Assembly (NCBI GenBank): GCA_026008535.1
Contig: BRKX01000003.1
Span: 21,380,001-21,444,000 of the forward strand
Direction of reading: 5' to 3'
DNA: 64,000 nucleotides
Source of the DNA: Perilla frutescens
Lineage: Eukaryota > Streptophyta > Magnoliopsida > Lamiales > Lamiaceae
Part shown: piece after piece, positions 11,292-23,238 of the stretch
How positions within the stretch are numbered: position 1 is the stretch's first letter
Layout of the letters: the number at the start of each line of letters is the position of its first letter
The notes under the pieces: model-generated
Told to the model about the DNA's origin: nothing
What the model saw: the letters and a program-made list of their open reading frames with translations, nothing else
Database searches by the model: none
Made by a program: the position numbers and the translations under genes

Positions 11292-13309
11292 GGAGCTATC
11301 TCGGTATTGTCCTCTTCATTTCCTCATCGCCAGAGCACATTTCAGAGATCTTGCACCAGCTTGATGTGCGGTGTAACCGTTACTATATATCTCGTTCGTT
11401 ATTCTCCTTCACTTATTGATTCTAGACTAATAGATTTCACTTACAAGGGTGAACGTAACTCATATGCCCATGCAATACCCTTTTATATCGCCACTTAACA
11501 CACTGTTGTAGAAATTCATGGATGCGTGGACATGAGTCAATGCATAGCAGATAAAATTTATTGTTCAAAAGATGATTGATGCAAAATTCTGAAGGTCTGC
11601 AGTTGGTTAAAACATAATACCAATGGCTAACAATTTCAAAAATATAAACTCATTTAAAACTGCACTCAAATTCTCACTTTAAAAATGCATGCTTGGTTTT
11701 AAAGCAAACTATCTTGAAATGAATTTTAATCGTGAATCATTTTCCTAGAATTTTCGAAATCTTCAAAATAAGTAATGCCAATTTGGATAACTATTTAAAA
11801 TACCAGATTTAATTAAGCCTAATGATTTTTTTTTAAAAAAAACTAATTATGGAATCAAAATGAAAACAACTCTAAACCATTTCTATTTTCGTCATCTTCA
11901 TATATACACTTGCAACCCAATCCTGCTCAATTTGAAATAACAATACTAAAGGCTACAGAATACTAAATTCTCTCGACATATTCGCTAGCTTAATTAATTA
12001 TTAACACCCATGCTCAGCCACTCAATTGAGTCTCTAAATAAAATTTTATTAATCTTATCTAAGTTCAAAGATTTTCCGTCCTATGAAAACTCTAGTAAAT
12101 CATAAGAGGTTGATTATCCCAAGAATATAATGATATTTTCATGTTATGATCAATCAGAATACGTGTATGCATTTTTTTTTTCATGTTAATAATAAAAACA
12201 AATAATAGATGAGCTTGATGAAAAATTTAGATGGGTACCAATAATCTTTTACAGAAATGGTAAAAATATAATCGTTTCATTTCTCTATTTCTACACCATA
12301 AAAGAAATAAAATCTTATGACTAAAACTGAAAATAGTTTACTTTGAAATTGTTGGAATGAGAAGAGAATGGTTTCACCAACTTTCTATGCAATGCAGGGT
12401 TCAAAATATGTGAATAAAGACTAGGTGAAAATCTCCCTCTTTGTATTTATAGTAGGAGATTAAGGTTTGAAATATTTTTATGAAACTAACAAGGCAACTG
12501 CGTCCTTGAGTACTAAATTATCAAGAAATTTTATTTCATAAGCAAATTATTCCTCAGAATCCATAAAGATAATAGATCACGGAGTTTTTTTTTTTCGTAC
12601 ACAAGTTATTTCGAAATCGGGTGAGCAAAAGAATAGAATAGAAAAACTTTTGGTGGAACATAAATCTTACGATCGATTTTTTTTTTCTTTTTTCGAAGAA
12701 GCAGGTGATCAAAAGAATGAGATCAATTTATATATATATATATATATATATATTCCTGAAAGGTTGTGCCAATGAAGTATAACATATGTGATAAATGTTT
12801 CCTCATCATTTTATTAAACAGAGAATAAATGCAAGCAATAATGATACCACTCCTACGCACGCAAGTTATTTGAACAACTAAAACTTGACTAGATATGCTA
12901 TAAATGCACTAAACATAGGGTCTTGAAAAGAAAACCCAATTACAACATTTTAATTAATATCATGGTGAATGAAACCTCACATTAGAAATTTCTCTATTAT
13001 TTTTCAAAGGCTATACGACAGCAAAAATGTAAATCTTCCAATGAGTACTAAATAAACTTTGAAAAGTGAAATCATCAATAACCCATAAATGGAAAAATAT
13101 ATTATCCAACATGCGCTCAATAATAAAGGATTTAATTCCTAATCAAATTTTCAACCAATAGCATAATCCAAATGACAAACTACTGATTATCTAATATATC
13201 AACCTGTCTCGACAAAGACTGAAAATAAAAACAAGGTCCAACATATAAAATAAAGCCAAGGATCTAAAGGGTTTATCTCAAATCTAGATAAAACTAAGAA
13301 TCATCTTCC
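10987..13309 (-). other. Non-coding interior of the non-autonomous element
   Basis: About 2.3 kb of AT-rich DNA with no supported coding region on either strand. It contains a long (TAA)n microsatellite at about 11240-11291 and an (AT)n tract at about 12729-12752. The open frame at 11307-11498 lacks any recognisable domain and borders the microsatellite. No remnant of pol motifs was seen. Confidence 0.65.
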
Positions 13310-13894
13310 TCAATCCATAGCCGGGTCATCCTCCGAAGAATTCATTTCCTCCGGATCCTCCTCCGACGAAGCATCTTCTCCCGAGTCATCACCAACATCT
13401 ATCGGATTTTCTTCCGAACTTCCCACTGGAATATGAGGTGGCGTAGGTGGTTGAGGTTGAGGCGGCGGCGGCGGCGGCGGTGTTGGTGGTGGTGGTGGTG
13501 GAGCGAAGTAGTGTGGATGACCCCACATTGGCTCACCATGGATAAAGTGTCCGTATTCCCTTAATAAAGCCTCCATGTAAGTCTCAAATTGAACCCGTGC
13601 TATCCGGTGAGGAGAATATAGTGACATTCTTCGGAACTCCTCCATTGCAATACCTCTTCCCTTCTCAGGTATGGTGTCACGAACCTTGCGGGCCGCCTTA
13701 GTTTGATGTAGTAAATCCCTAGGTGCCACGTGATCCCTCCAGAGATTACGCATTGTCACAATATAAAAAAAACACCCCCGCATGAATGTCCCATTCATAA
13801 TACCAAAAGTTATTCTCCTCCATCGACCTACAGAAAGGATAGAGAAGCTCAGAGGTCTTTCTAAGTTCTTTCTAAATTCGAGAACTAAATTCAA
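13310..13894 (-). CDS. 194-residue proline-rich, acidic-tailed protein of unknown function
   Basis: This is the sole substantial ORF of the non-autonomous element, lying 192 bases downstream of its primer site in the element's own orientation, where gag would be expected. From the ATG at 13894 it encodes a basic, mixed N-terminal half (about residues 1-125, including YSPHRIARVQFETYMEALL), a proline run (about 129-155) and a Glu/Asp/Ser-rich tail to residue 194. I recognise no gag, nucleocapsid zinc knuckle, protease or chaperone motif. It may be a captured host gene fragment, a vestigial gag, or an accessory protein. The reading frame is intact while everything around it is non-coding, which argues for either youth or function. 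GC content is clearly higher than in the flanks. Confidence 0.5.
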   Translation of the reverse strand: MNLVLEFRKNLERPLSFSILSVGRWRRITFGIMNGTFMRGCFFYIVTMRNLWRDHVAPRDLLHQTKAARKVRDTIPEKGRGIAMEEFRRMSLYSPHRIARVQFETYMEALLREYGHFIHGEPMWGHPHYFAPPPPPPTPPPPPPPQPQPPTPPHIPVGSSEENPIDVGDDSGEDASSEEDPEEMNSSEDDPAMD

Positions 13895-14085
13895 AATGAA
13901 ATAAACATTATATCACCCCATGAATTTAAACAACAAATTTCAACATAACCACCAAAAATTCACATACTCAATCAGCTGAAAAATGAAATCTTATACCTTG
14001 ATACTAGGGCGCGTGGTGACCGAATGACTCATGAAATGAATTAAAATGCATGAATAATTCACGGAGTCTACAGGAAAGTAGACCC

Positions 14086-14097
14086 GCTCTGATACCA
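14086..14097 (-). promoter_or_regulatory. Met-tRNA primer-binding site of the non-autonomous element
   Basis: On the minus strand it reads TGGTATCAGAGC, the standard complement to the 3' end of initiator Met-tRNA, three bases after the end of the 5' LTR. This fixes the element's minus orientation. Confidence 0.9.
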
Positions 14098-14100
14098 CAT

Positions 14101-16575
14101 TGTAACACCCTAAATTTTCTTAAGGTGTTAAACTGATTTTTAATTAATGATTTTAATTTTTGATGCGGAAATGTGAGTCATTTTTTTTCTAACTTAAATA
14201 ATAATCTAACTTAATCAGTTTAAACAATTGAGCTGAAAATAATTACATGAATTTAAATAAAATAAAAATGACACTTGATTAATTAGAATAACAATGCAAC
14301 TAGAATATTTTTAATTGAAAAGTTCACCATAAGTTCTAGAAAATAAAAGACAATAGCATGTATAAATGTTTAAGAAATAACATGATTCTTGAAATACTAA
14401 ATTATAAATAATTATTTTTTAGAAATTTGATAATGATAAGCGGATGGTATGCAAATTAAGCTTGACTCGTCATTCGATCTTCCACACGCCACCAAATCAG
14501 TTACCTGAAAATGTTAATGAGGGGTGAGCATATATAAAATATACTCAGTGTGAGAAATTTATGCAAAGATTTGCCCAACTTAATAAAACAGTAGCACACA
14601 TATAACTGATACTGAAAACTGATAGTACCTTAGTACCGAGACATGATAGTACATTAGTACTAATTGAATCGCATAGCGATATTGACATTTGTGCACAAAT
14701 ACTAAGAGCCAAATAATGAATGAACATATAGTTCAAGGGCTCATTGATAGTAACATGATATACGTCAAACACGTGATATTAAAATGGGCAAAAATATAAA
14801 TCAACGGCATAAAATAAATGAAATCCCACACCTTAATTGAACTGAAGAACTTCGAGTTAAGCACTAACAGTAACTTAACGTCTTAGTCGCGTCACACCTA
14901 GAATGACAAAAGTAAATACACTTTTGAATGAACGGTTGTTTTTCTGAAATGCACCTCAAACTTTGAATTGAATATGACATGAAATAATGAAATAACTCTT
15001 AGGTATAAATGAGGTTTATAAAAGATTTGTAGGAAATTAATAATTGGAATCTGTAATAATTAAAATAAAATTTACGAATGAATAATTGAAAAGTGGGTTT
15101 GAAAAGTGGGTCTGCTCCAAAAACATAATTAAAAAACTGAACCCCAAATTAATTAAGGTCTCAAATAATTAAATTAGTATTTTAAACAAAACTTACTAAT
15201 GAGGAAATTGAAAATTGTTAACCCACTAAAGTAACTCTCTTGCCTAGCTCATACATCAAACTTCTATTTCATTAATTAAAAATAGTCCTAAGTAACACAT
15301 CTACCAAAATAATATAGCATTCAAAGCTATACTTAAAAAATCACATTTTAATTAAACATTCTGCCAAACTCATATTTACCAACAAACTATATCGTTGCTA
15401 GTTTTAAAAAAAATTAAACTACTTAAACACTTTGCCCATGCCGTAAGCCACATATAAGAACTGTATCAGTATATTAAGATACCAAATTAAAAAGAACAAA
15501 TCCTTAATTCATTTGATAAATTTATCCCCAACCAGGATAACTTATTTAAAACATTAATTTATCTTCCCAATCAAACCCCTCTTACTTGATCTCATTTCCG
15601 AGAAAGTGTAGATATATAGAGTTGAAAATTTAAAAAAAACAAAGCCAATGACCAATAACTATTAATTAAACATAATTAACCTATTAAATAACTTGATTAA
15701 CCTAAGCTTAAAGTTACACAAAAATTTTAGTTTCAAAACTTTGTGCGTAAACTATAAAAAAGAAAAAAAAATAATTCAACTATCAACTATCAATTCAGAA
15801 AGATCTAAGATATTCCCATTGTTTTCAAAAATAAAATCTAAGATATTCTCATACATCACTTTCCGTAATTCATGAAACCTCTAATAAAAGAATATACATA
15901 TATTTGGTTGTTATACTAATTATTGTGCTTAATCTAAAAGTATATGCAACATATATACGTCCACCTTCATCCAAGGTAATTAAAGTTTGAAATGAATGAG
16001 TATATATATATATATACATACATACAAATAAACACACCACTAAAACTAAGAGACGAAAATTTAAATAATTTCATAATGTAAAAGTTGACCATTCTCCTTC
16101 TTAAATAAAAATCCAAAATTTTAGCACCTTCTAAAATACATGTATTTATCATAATATAACACAAATCTTTATAAATCAATATATATAAAAAAATACGTGT
16201 ATGCATGCTATCATTTGGTACTAACAATTAAATGGCTTAAATGCATTGAACAATCAAACTTTCAATGAATATCATATTAAGTCCTTCTAGGGCCTAATTA
16301 AAAATAAATGAAAATATTTTATCTCAAAGCATTAACTAAATGTATACACATATGCACGGACCTCTTATAATTTTTTTTCTAAATTCATGAAAAATGATTT
16401 TCTATATGATTTTTAATAAATAAATATTTATTTACCAAATAATATTGAATATATATCTAGGGGCGTGACTTAGACTATATCATAACTCGAACATTAAAAC
16501 TCACAAATTTGATAATTCACATAATTGAAGATAAATATTTTATTTAAACAGTGATTGGAAAAATGGGCTGTTACA
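14101..16575 (-). repeat. LTR (5' LTR in element orientation), 2475 bases with internal deletion
   Basis: Near-identical to 8136-10973 except for an internal deletion of about 360 bases at 15835-15860 and scattered substitutions. The ends are intact, and the TSD cttga follows at 16576-16580. Confidence 0.88.
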
Positions 16576-18937
16576 CTTGATTGTGATCCATAGATCTAAT
16601 CTCAGATTCCATTGCAGATTTTCAAGAATCTGCGTCTTTGTCTTGGACCGCTTCATCGTAGGTCCTGGGATCCAATTCATTCAGTCCTTCAGGAAAATCT
16701 GAAGATTCTCCCAAACTAATGAATCTATCAAGTTAGCGTACAGCCCTCCCACTGTGACGAGGCAGTTCTCATGTATCTGTGACACGTTGAGCAGTATCTT
16801 GTGGTACCTCTATTTGTACTATTGTTGTAGGATTCGATACTTCCCCTCTTAGCTCCTCAAGGATGATTTGACTCATTGGTTTGTGGTTTATAACATAGTC
16901 TTCTTCTAAGAATCGAGTATTGGTGCTAACAATGATCTTCTGATCCTTAGGACTACAAAATAGAACACCTTTCATTCCCCTAGGATATCCAACAAATAGC
17001 CTCATATCAGTACGAGGCGCCAGCTTATCAGTTTCCTTGTCCAGCACGTGTGTTAGGCTGTCCCAAATCTGAACATGACCTAGACTGGGCTTTCGTCAAG
17101 TCCAAAGTTCTGTGGGCGTAGAAGGAACTGATCTAACAAGGTTCTATTCCTTCTCTCTGCCACGCCATTCTGTTGTGGTGTTCCTGGCGCTGTCAGCTGG
17201 GATGTAATCCCATTCTCGGCTAGGTAGTCCCTAAATTCGCTTGAGAGTTACTCACCCCCGCGATCAGAACACGGTGACTTGATACTCCTACCCGTACGTT
17301 TCTCCGCTTCCGCCCTAAATTCTTTGAGTTTATCAAAGCATTAAGACTTGCGACGTAATAGGTAGATATATCCATATCTTGAGTAATCATCAATGAGTGC
17401 AATGAAATACACGTACCCTCCTCGAGCCTGAACTAACATAGGGCCACATAAGTTAGAGTGAATCAAATCTAATACCTCATTGGATCAATTTCCTTTAGAC
17501 TCAAAAGGACGCTTGGTCATTTTACCTTCCAAACAAGATTCACACAAAGGAAATGATTCTAGGATCAATGAAGACAGAGGTCCATCATTTACCAGCCTTT
17601 ATATCCTCTTAACTTTAATATGAACTAGTCTTAGATGCCAAAGATAGGTTTGATTCAATTCTGAAGGTTCCTTCATTTTATTAGGGTTTGTGATCGATGT
17701 ATTCAGTAATTGTGTTTGCGTAGTGTTTTTCATAGGATTAAGTAAATAAAGATGTCCATCTAATATGCTAGAACAGATAAAATGTTTACCACTAAAGATA
17801 ACAACCTGTTATCAAAAGAAACTGAATATCCATCCATAAAAAGTTTAGAAACTGAAATAAGGTTTCACCTAAAACCAAACACATAAAGACAGTCTTTTAA
17901 AACTAAACATCTACCACTACTAAAGGACAAGGTAATGTCTCCCACTATAACTACCCCTACTCTCATAGCATTGCCCATGTAGACGATGATCTCCCCATCA
18001 CTCAGCTACCTTTTTACTAGGAACCCCTGAAAAGACATGCAAACATGATCAGTAGCTCCAGTATCTACTACCCAAGACTGAGTAGAACAAGTTGCTAAAC
18101 ATGTTTCAACAAAAAGAGTGTGAGACATTTCTTCTTCTTGTTCAGACACACCGCCTTCCAATGACCTGGCTGGACACACTTGAAGCACTTTATCTTCGAC
18201 TTGAATTCCTGAGGAGGAATCTTTGCCTAGGGCTTCTTCACCTTATGCGTGCCACATGTAGCTTTCTTAGGCACGTATCTCTTCTTCTTTTTGGTACCAG
18301 AAGAAGACGTCCTATTTTCAGCTAGGTGTGCCTCTGGATTTCCCTTCTGAACTAACTCAGCCGCCTAAAGATCCATGAGCAGTTCAGATAAGGTAATATC
18401 CTTCTTTATCATATTGAAGTTCAATCTAAACTACTCAAACTTCGGGGACAGGCTATAAAGCACGATGTCTATTTGAGACTCGGCGTCCAGATCTCCGTCC
18501 AAGGTCTCGATCTTAGCAAGATAACTCATCATACTAAGAACGTGATCTCTAATAGGTGTGGAGTCAGCCATTCTCGCGCTCATCAAGTTCTTCATTTCCA
18601 AATGGTGTGTCGAGCGGTTCTGGTAACCAAAAAGCTCTTTAAGATTGAGCATGACATCATAAGCAGTCTTTATAGACTGATGTTGGTGTTGCAGTACATT
18701 TGACATAGAAGCCAAAATGTAGCAGCATGCAATCTCATCAGACTTGACCCACTTACAATAGACCAACCTTTACTCTTCGCCAAAATTCTCATCTGGCTTC
18801 TGAGGACATTCCTCTTCAAGTACGAATTTGTGTCCTTCAGCAGTTAGGACGAGGTTAAGGTTACGAATCCAATCATTGTATTTTTCACCGATTAACTTGT
18901 TTTCTGTGAGTATTGAGGACATATTTGAGAGTGCCAT
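16576..18937 (-). pseudogene. Copia A gag-protease-integrase-RT fragment
   Basis: On the minus strand the gag start MALSNMSSILTENK (ATG at 18937) is followed by the gag body (18431-18766). The zinc knuckle region is at about 18160-18200, and the protease motif VVDTGATDH is at about 18050-18080, with the Trp before it still intact. GAG-pre-integrase remnants (17500-17700), the integrase core (17050-17450) and the start of RT follow. Frames are broken by many stops and indels. About 107 bases of integrase sequence present in copia B (34740-34860) are missing at about 17125. It is colinear with copia B throughout, so it serves as the reference for what the B stop codons used to be. Confidence 0.9.
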
Positions 18938-20515
18938 TGATGATATAGAATAACTGAAAAAAAATAAACATGCAGTACAAGTCACAAACTTTAGGATAAA
19001 TAGTATATAATCGAAAACCTCATAAAAATTATATACTTTTCCACCGACATTTTAAAAATATTTTCTATAAGCCACGATAGTGTGGACGTTTATAAAATTC
19101 ATTTTTAAATAGGTTATCAAACCTTTAATTTGCCTCCAGTTGAATTTCTTTACAACAAGCAAATTAATAGCCAGAAACCAACACGGTCATGTAATCTTCT
19201 AATTAATAAGCCACGATCGTATGGACGTTTATTAATAAATGACATCTAAGTGTGAACACCATCATCTTCACCCTAAGAACCTTAGTTTTGAATTTAACTG
19301 CCCCGGATGGAGGAGTCAGTTAGTTCTAATAGTGTTCTATAGTTATCTTTTTAAAGAGGTTTAATATCTAGATAATTATATGATATGACACATCGGATAT
19401 GGAGGAACACCTATGTCAACGCGCATGCCCATCATTTCTCACTTAAACCATATTAATAGAGACCGTATGAGATTTCTACATATTTTGGTATGAATCTCTC
19501 CCACTTAGTTATTTATGATTGAGGTTTCATTTTATCCCATTTAAAAAAACATGCAAACATCACATAAAATGATAAACATTCATTGCATGCTTCAAAACAA
19601 CATAATAAGCAATAATAATAAACAAATTATCATGGCTTATATTTCATATTGATAAATGAGATAAAATTCAGCTCCGGATCTTGGACAGGGTGGTCGTCTA
19701 CCTCACTGCGCATCACCGAAAACCCTAGCTCCAATTAGGGTTTTGGGACGTGAATCAGTGATACTTCCTTTCTTGAGCTGCACTACTTTCCTTCTTTGAG
19801 TTGATTTTCAAACTTTATTTAATATAGAATATCTATTCCTAAAAGGAACAATCTAATATTTCTAGAATAAAATTACTACTCAAAAACTTAGTGATTTTCG
19901 AAAATCACTACTAGGTCTAATAATTTTATTTCTATTACATTAAAACAACATAAAATAAAACCTAGACCTAATCCATGGATTTTCTCATGGATTAAAATCA
20001 CGTAACCAAACTGGCATACGGCCCATCATACATTCAACATAAAATTAAAATATACATCACATAAAGGAGCCATGATAGTTGGTAAACCTGCAAACATGTT
20101 ATTCTACAAAACCATCAATCATAATTAATTACATGATTAGCATAAAATAACATATGATATCCATACATGATATTAATTTTCGCAATTATCTTTTAATTAA
20201 ATTAAAAATTTCAAAAATTACCCTACAAGATATAATTTGAAAATTAAAATAATTATCCACCAAATTAAATCCTAGTAGATAAAAAATTCCATATGAATAA
20301 ATCTGGAAATTTGTTAAAATTATCCACCAAATTTATTTGTTAATTTTTGAATAAATCCTAATTAATTAATATTTGGAAATCTTGATATAAATCAAAATTC
20401 TATTCCAAATATTAGGATAGGATCGAAAATTACCAAAGATAAATTCTGAAAATTTGATCCACATCAAATTCCTTCCAAATTTAAATCTTATTTTCAACCC
20501 TAGATAATCGAAAAA
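18938..20515 (-). other. Copia A 5' leader (untranslated), truncated
   Basis: AT-rich leader between LTR and gag on the minus strand. It matches the copia B leader (36649-39117) in its first kilobase, including the paired phrases aagccacgatagtgtgg and aagccacgatcgt (about 19069 and 19209). It is about 900 bases shorter than in copia B. The primer-binding site and the first ~165 bases of the LTR are absent at the 20515 junction. No genes. Confidence 0.7.
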
Positions 20516-21123
20516 CCACTTACAAATGAACGTCGGGTTGAGGACAAGATTAAAGGTCTAATCTTGCTGTTGAGAGTATGATGATCGGCGCCCCCTAGCT
20601 CAGCAATTCGACTTCTCGATCTTTGGTTGTATTCCCGGACTGTATCTAGATTCAGGGTGGACAGAAATCTACTAGATAATTATGGATATTGTGGAGATCA
20701 AGAGATAACTGAGGGGCTGATTTTTCACTTGATATTTTCGATCCCCCATCTCCTTATTTATAGGGAGGTGGGTGAAAATAATACAGTCCAAACCTACTGG
20801 GTTTGGGCCTCAATCTCTTTTTTCATCTCTAGTCCATTAAAGTCATATTGGGCTACAACAGAGATCTAGAAGAATATTAAATTGGCCTACTAATTTATTT
20901 AATTCCCAATATCCAATAAACTTAGGATATTATTAAATAAATTAAATATTACTTTTATTCCACTAAAGAAGTAATACTGACTTACCAATTTAATACATAT
21001 TTGTGAATATACTTTCTCCTTTAGTTCAACAATTCCTCGTGTTTAAGATCTAATGTTTATTAATTAATTATGTAAGTCTCTGACAGCTATAATTAATTAA
21101 TATCTAAAACCTTGAGTAGTACC
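20516..21123 (-). repeat. Copia A right-hand LTR, part 1 (split by Athila-like element)
   Basis: Aligns with copia B LTRs from about base 168 onward (compare 31363 and 39299), through the TATA-like cttatttatagggag at about 20752, to gagtagtacc. The break at 21123 is exactly the Athila insertion; the LTR continues at 43525 after the duplicated gtacc. ORF 20627-20869 is inside the LTR and not credible. Confidence 0.85.
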
Positions 21124-23048
21124 TATTTAATGTTTATTTGTGTTGTTTTATTGTAGGAATTTTGTAATATTTAGTAAATTATTTTCTAGTTTTTAGTTGT
21201 TATGTGTCGGTTTTGTGTTTCTTCACTTCACTTGTTGCTCTAATGGTGAATTATGCCAAGTTGAGAAAAACTTGAGCTTTTGTTTACAAAAGCAGGATCT
21301 TTTACGGTATTTAGGTGGTGAGTGGCAAAGCCGAAATTTGAGCTCGGATCGATGAACCCGACTGGTAGCCAAGCCCAAGGAAGGAAAAGCATGATGAGGA
21401 ATTGCACTCGAAGTTGGAACACAGAGTGGGAAGACCCGGAGGCCCCGTGCACACGCGCGCCCCAGCACACGCCGGCCTCGCGTGTACCTGGCAACGAACG
21501 CGTCCCGCGACCACGCACCCTCTGTGACCGCGCGGGGGTGCTCTCAACGTTTCTATCCTGCGCCAGCGCACAAGGGCATTTCACCCCGTGGGCGCGCCAC
21601 ACTCTGTCGGCATGCGGGGTGCCTCGTTCTCTCTCTCTCGATCAGTTTTCCTTCTTCTTTCAGTGAAATTTCACTCCTATTTTCATCCTCAATTCACAGC
21701 TGGATTTATTTAATTGTAGGAGAAGACTTATTTGCCATCTAAGTGGTAGGAATATAGGGTGTAATTATCCCTAGTAATCTAACTTTTGGGTTTTTGGTCT
21801 CATTTCCCCTAACAAAAACTTGCTAAAAATCCTCCTCATGAAATGATTTCTTACCATAAAACATATCATCAACTTTTCTCTCACCTCTCACCTCTCATCT
21901 CTCTCGCTCAATCGATCTCTCTCTCTCTCTCTCTCTCTCTCTTGATATCTCTCACTTGATTTTGGGGATATTCATCCATTCTCATTCACCACTCTCATAC
22001 CACTTCATCTTCTCCATTTTTCATCTCTCCATTTTCTCTCTACACACCATCACCACCTTCACCATTTTCTACACCATTTTCACTATCACCACCATCATTC
22101 AAGAGAGGAGGAGAAGGGAAAGACAAGAGGCAAGCAAGTTTAGGGTGAAGAAAAAGACACGAGAAGAAGCCCCGACTTTTAGCCGTCCGTGGAAGCTAGG
22201 CTCGTTAGGAGGTTCTTTTTTTGGTATTTTCCTTCTTTAGCTTAGTTGATTTGTGGGGGTTGTCCCAAAACTCTTGAAAAATATTGAATATTGTAGAAGT
22301 TTATATATTTTCATTTGGTTATGAAATGATGAACTCTTATGATATTTGTGTTGTTTTGAGCATGATTATGAGCTAATCTCTCCATTAGGGGGTAGAATAT
22401 CGATTTGGTTTTCATCTATGCTTGTGATTGGTTGGTTGATATTGTTGTTGGAATTGTGATTATCTATGTTGAGTGATTGATAACTACTTAGCATTGCTAG
22501 GTTTTAGATGAGATCGAAAGGAGATTCTAAATCCCGACCTAGGTTCCTTCAACGTTAGATGGATTGGGTTTATAAGCCTAAAATATTGATCTTGCTCGTA
22601 TAATATAGCCGATAGGGGTTTAATGAATAGACGGTGACAGTAATTGAAGTTAAACCACTTGAGGGGTCTACTGTATGCTTAAGATTAATAAAACCAACTT
22701 GAAACAAGCTAAGTGATAAACCAATGAGAGAATCTACTCTCTAATACTCTTATCATAATCTTTTCCTCGATCTTGATCTCGTTGTTGTTTGAATTTATTA
22801 GTTAATTGCTTGTTTAAATTTACTAGTTTAAATCAACTTCCAAATCCATGATTAGAGTGTTTAGATTTATATTTCATCGTTCAAACATGTTGCATGCATA
22901 GCCAAAGCGGATAATTGTCCACACGAAGTCTTCCTTGAGAGATCGATTTGGGTTAGCTCATCACGTCTACAATTGACCCCGTCCACTTACGGGTTCGGTT
23001 AGAAGTAGTTTTAGCGTGTTGAGTCAAGTTCGGAAACTTAGTTAAACA
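21124..23048 (+). repeat. 5' LTR of the Athila-like element
   Basis: 1925 bases aligning along their length with 41617-43524. The terminal dinucleotide is TA here but TG in the 3' LTR, and the right end is ACA here but ATA in the 3' copy, so each LTR has lost one canonical terminal base. It contains a GC-rich block (about 21410-21620) in otherwise AT-rich DNA and a (CT)n tract at about 21912-21942. ORFs inside it (for example 21322-21666 and 21956-22240) are not supported as genes. Confidence 0.9.
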
Positions 23049-23053
23049 AATTT

Positions 23054-23071
23054 TGGCGCCGTTGCTGGGGA
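23054..23071 (+). promoter_or_regulatory. Asp-tRNA-type primer-binding site
   Basis: TGGCGCCGTTGCTGGGGA lies six bases after the 5' LTR end. TGGCGCCGTTGCCGGGGA is the usual Athila/Tat primer site, so there is one mismatch in the extension. Confidence 0.88.
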
Positions 23072-23238
23072 AAGCTTTAGGCTTATTGTCTTTTTGTGCT
23101 ATAATTGCTTGTGTGTTTGTTTTGAAATCGTGATTTTGTGTTTGTCTAGTGTTTATGTCTTTGTGTTGTTTTGTTTGATTTGGTCTTTGTGTTCATTTTC
23201 TTTGTGTTTTTGTTAGGCTTTCACCTCTTGTTCCACAG

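Larger units (their letters stand above)
8136..16575 (-). mobile_element. Non-autonomous LTR retrotransposon (LARD-like, Tekay-type ends)
   Basis: LTRs at 8136-10973 and 14101-16575 flank a 3127-base interior. The five-base TSD cttga is at 8131-8135 and 16576-16580. The insertion splits a copia A RT sequence that is continuous in copia B (near 34186). Read on the minus strand the LTR runs TGTAACAGCCC to GGGTGTTACA. A Met-tRNA primer site (TGGTATCAGAGC) follows the 5' LTR and a purine-rich agtgggtagggttg precedes the 3' LTR. Such ends are typical of Tekay/Del chromoviruses. No protease, RT, RNase H or integrase can be found; the only sizeable ORF is at 13310-13894. It should therefore depend on an autonomous partner. 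Confidence 0.87.

Noticed and set aside
21240..21666. Several overlapping ORFs on both strands in the Athila-like LTR
   Set aside because: They coincide with the GC-rich block and are not conserved in frame between the two LTRs.
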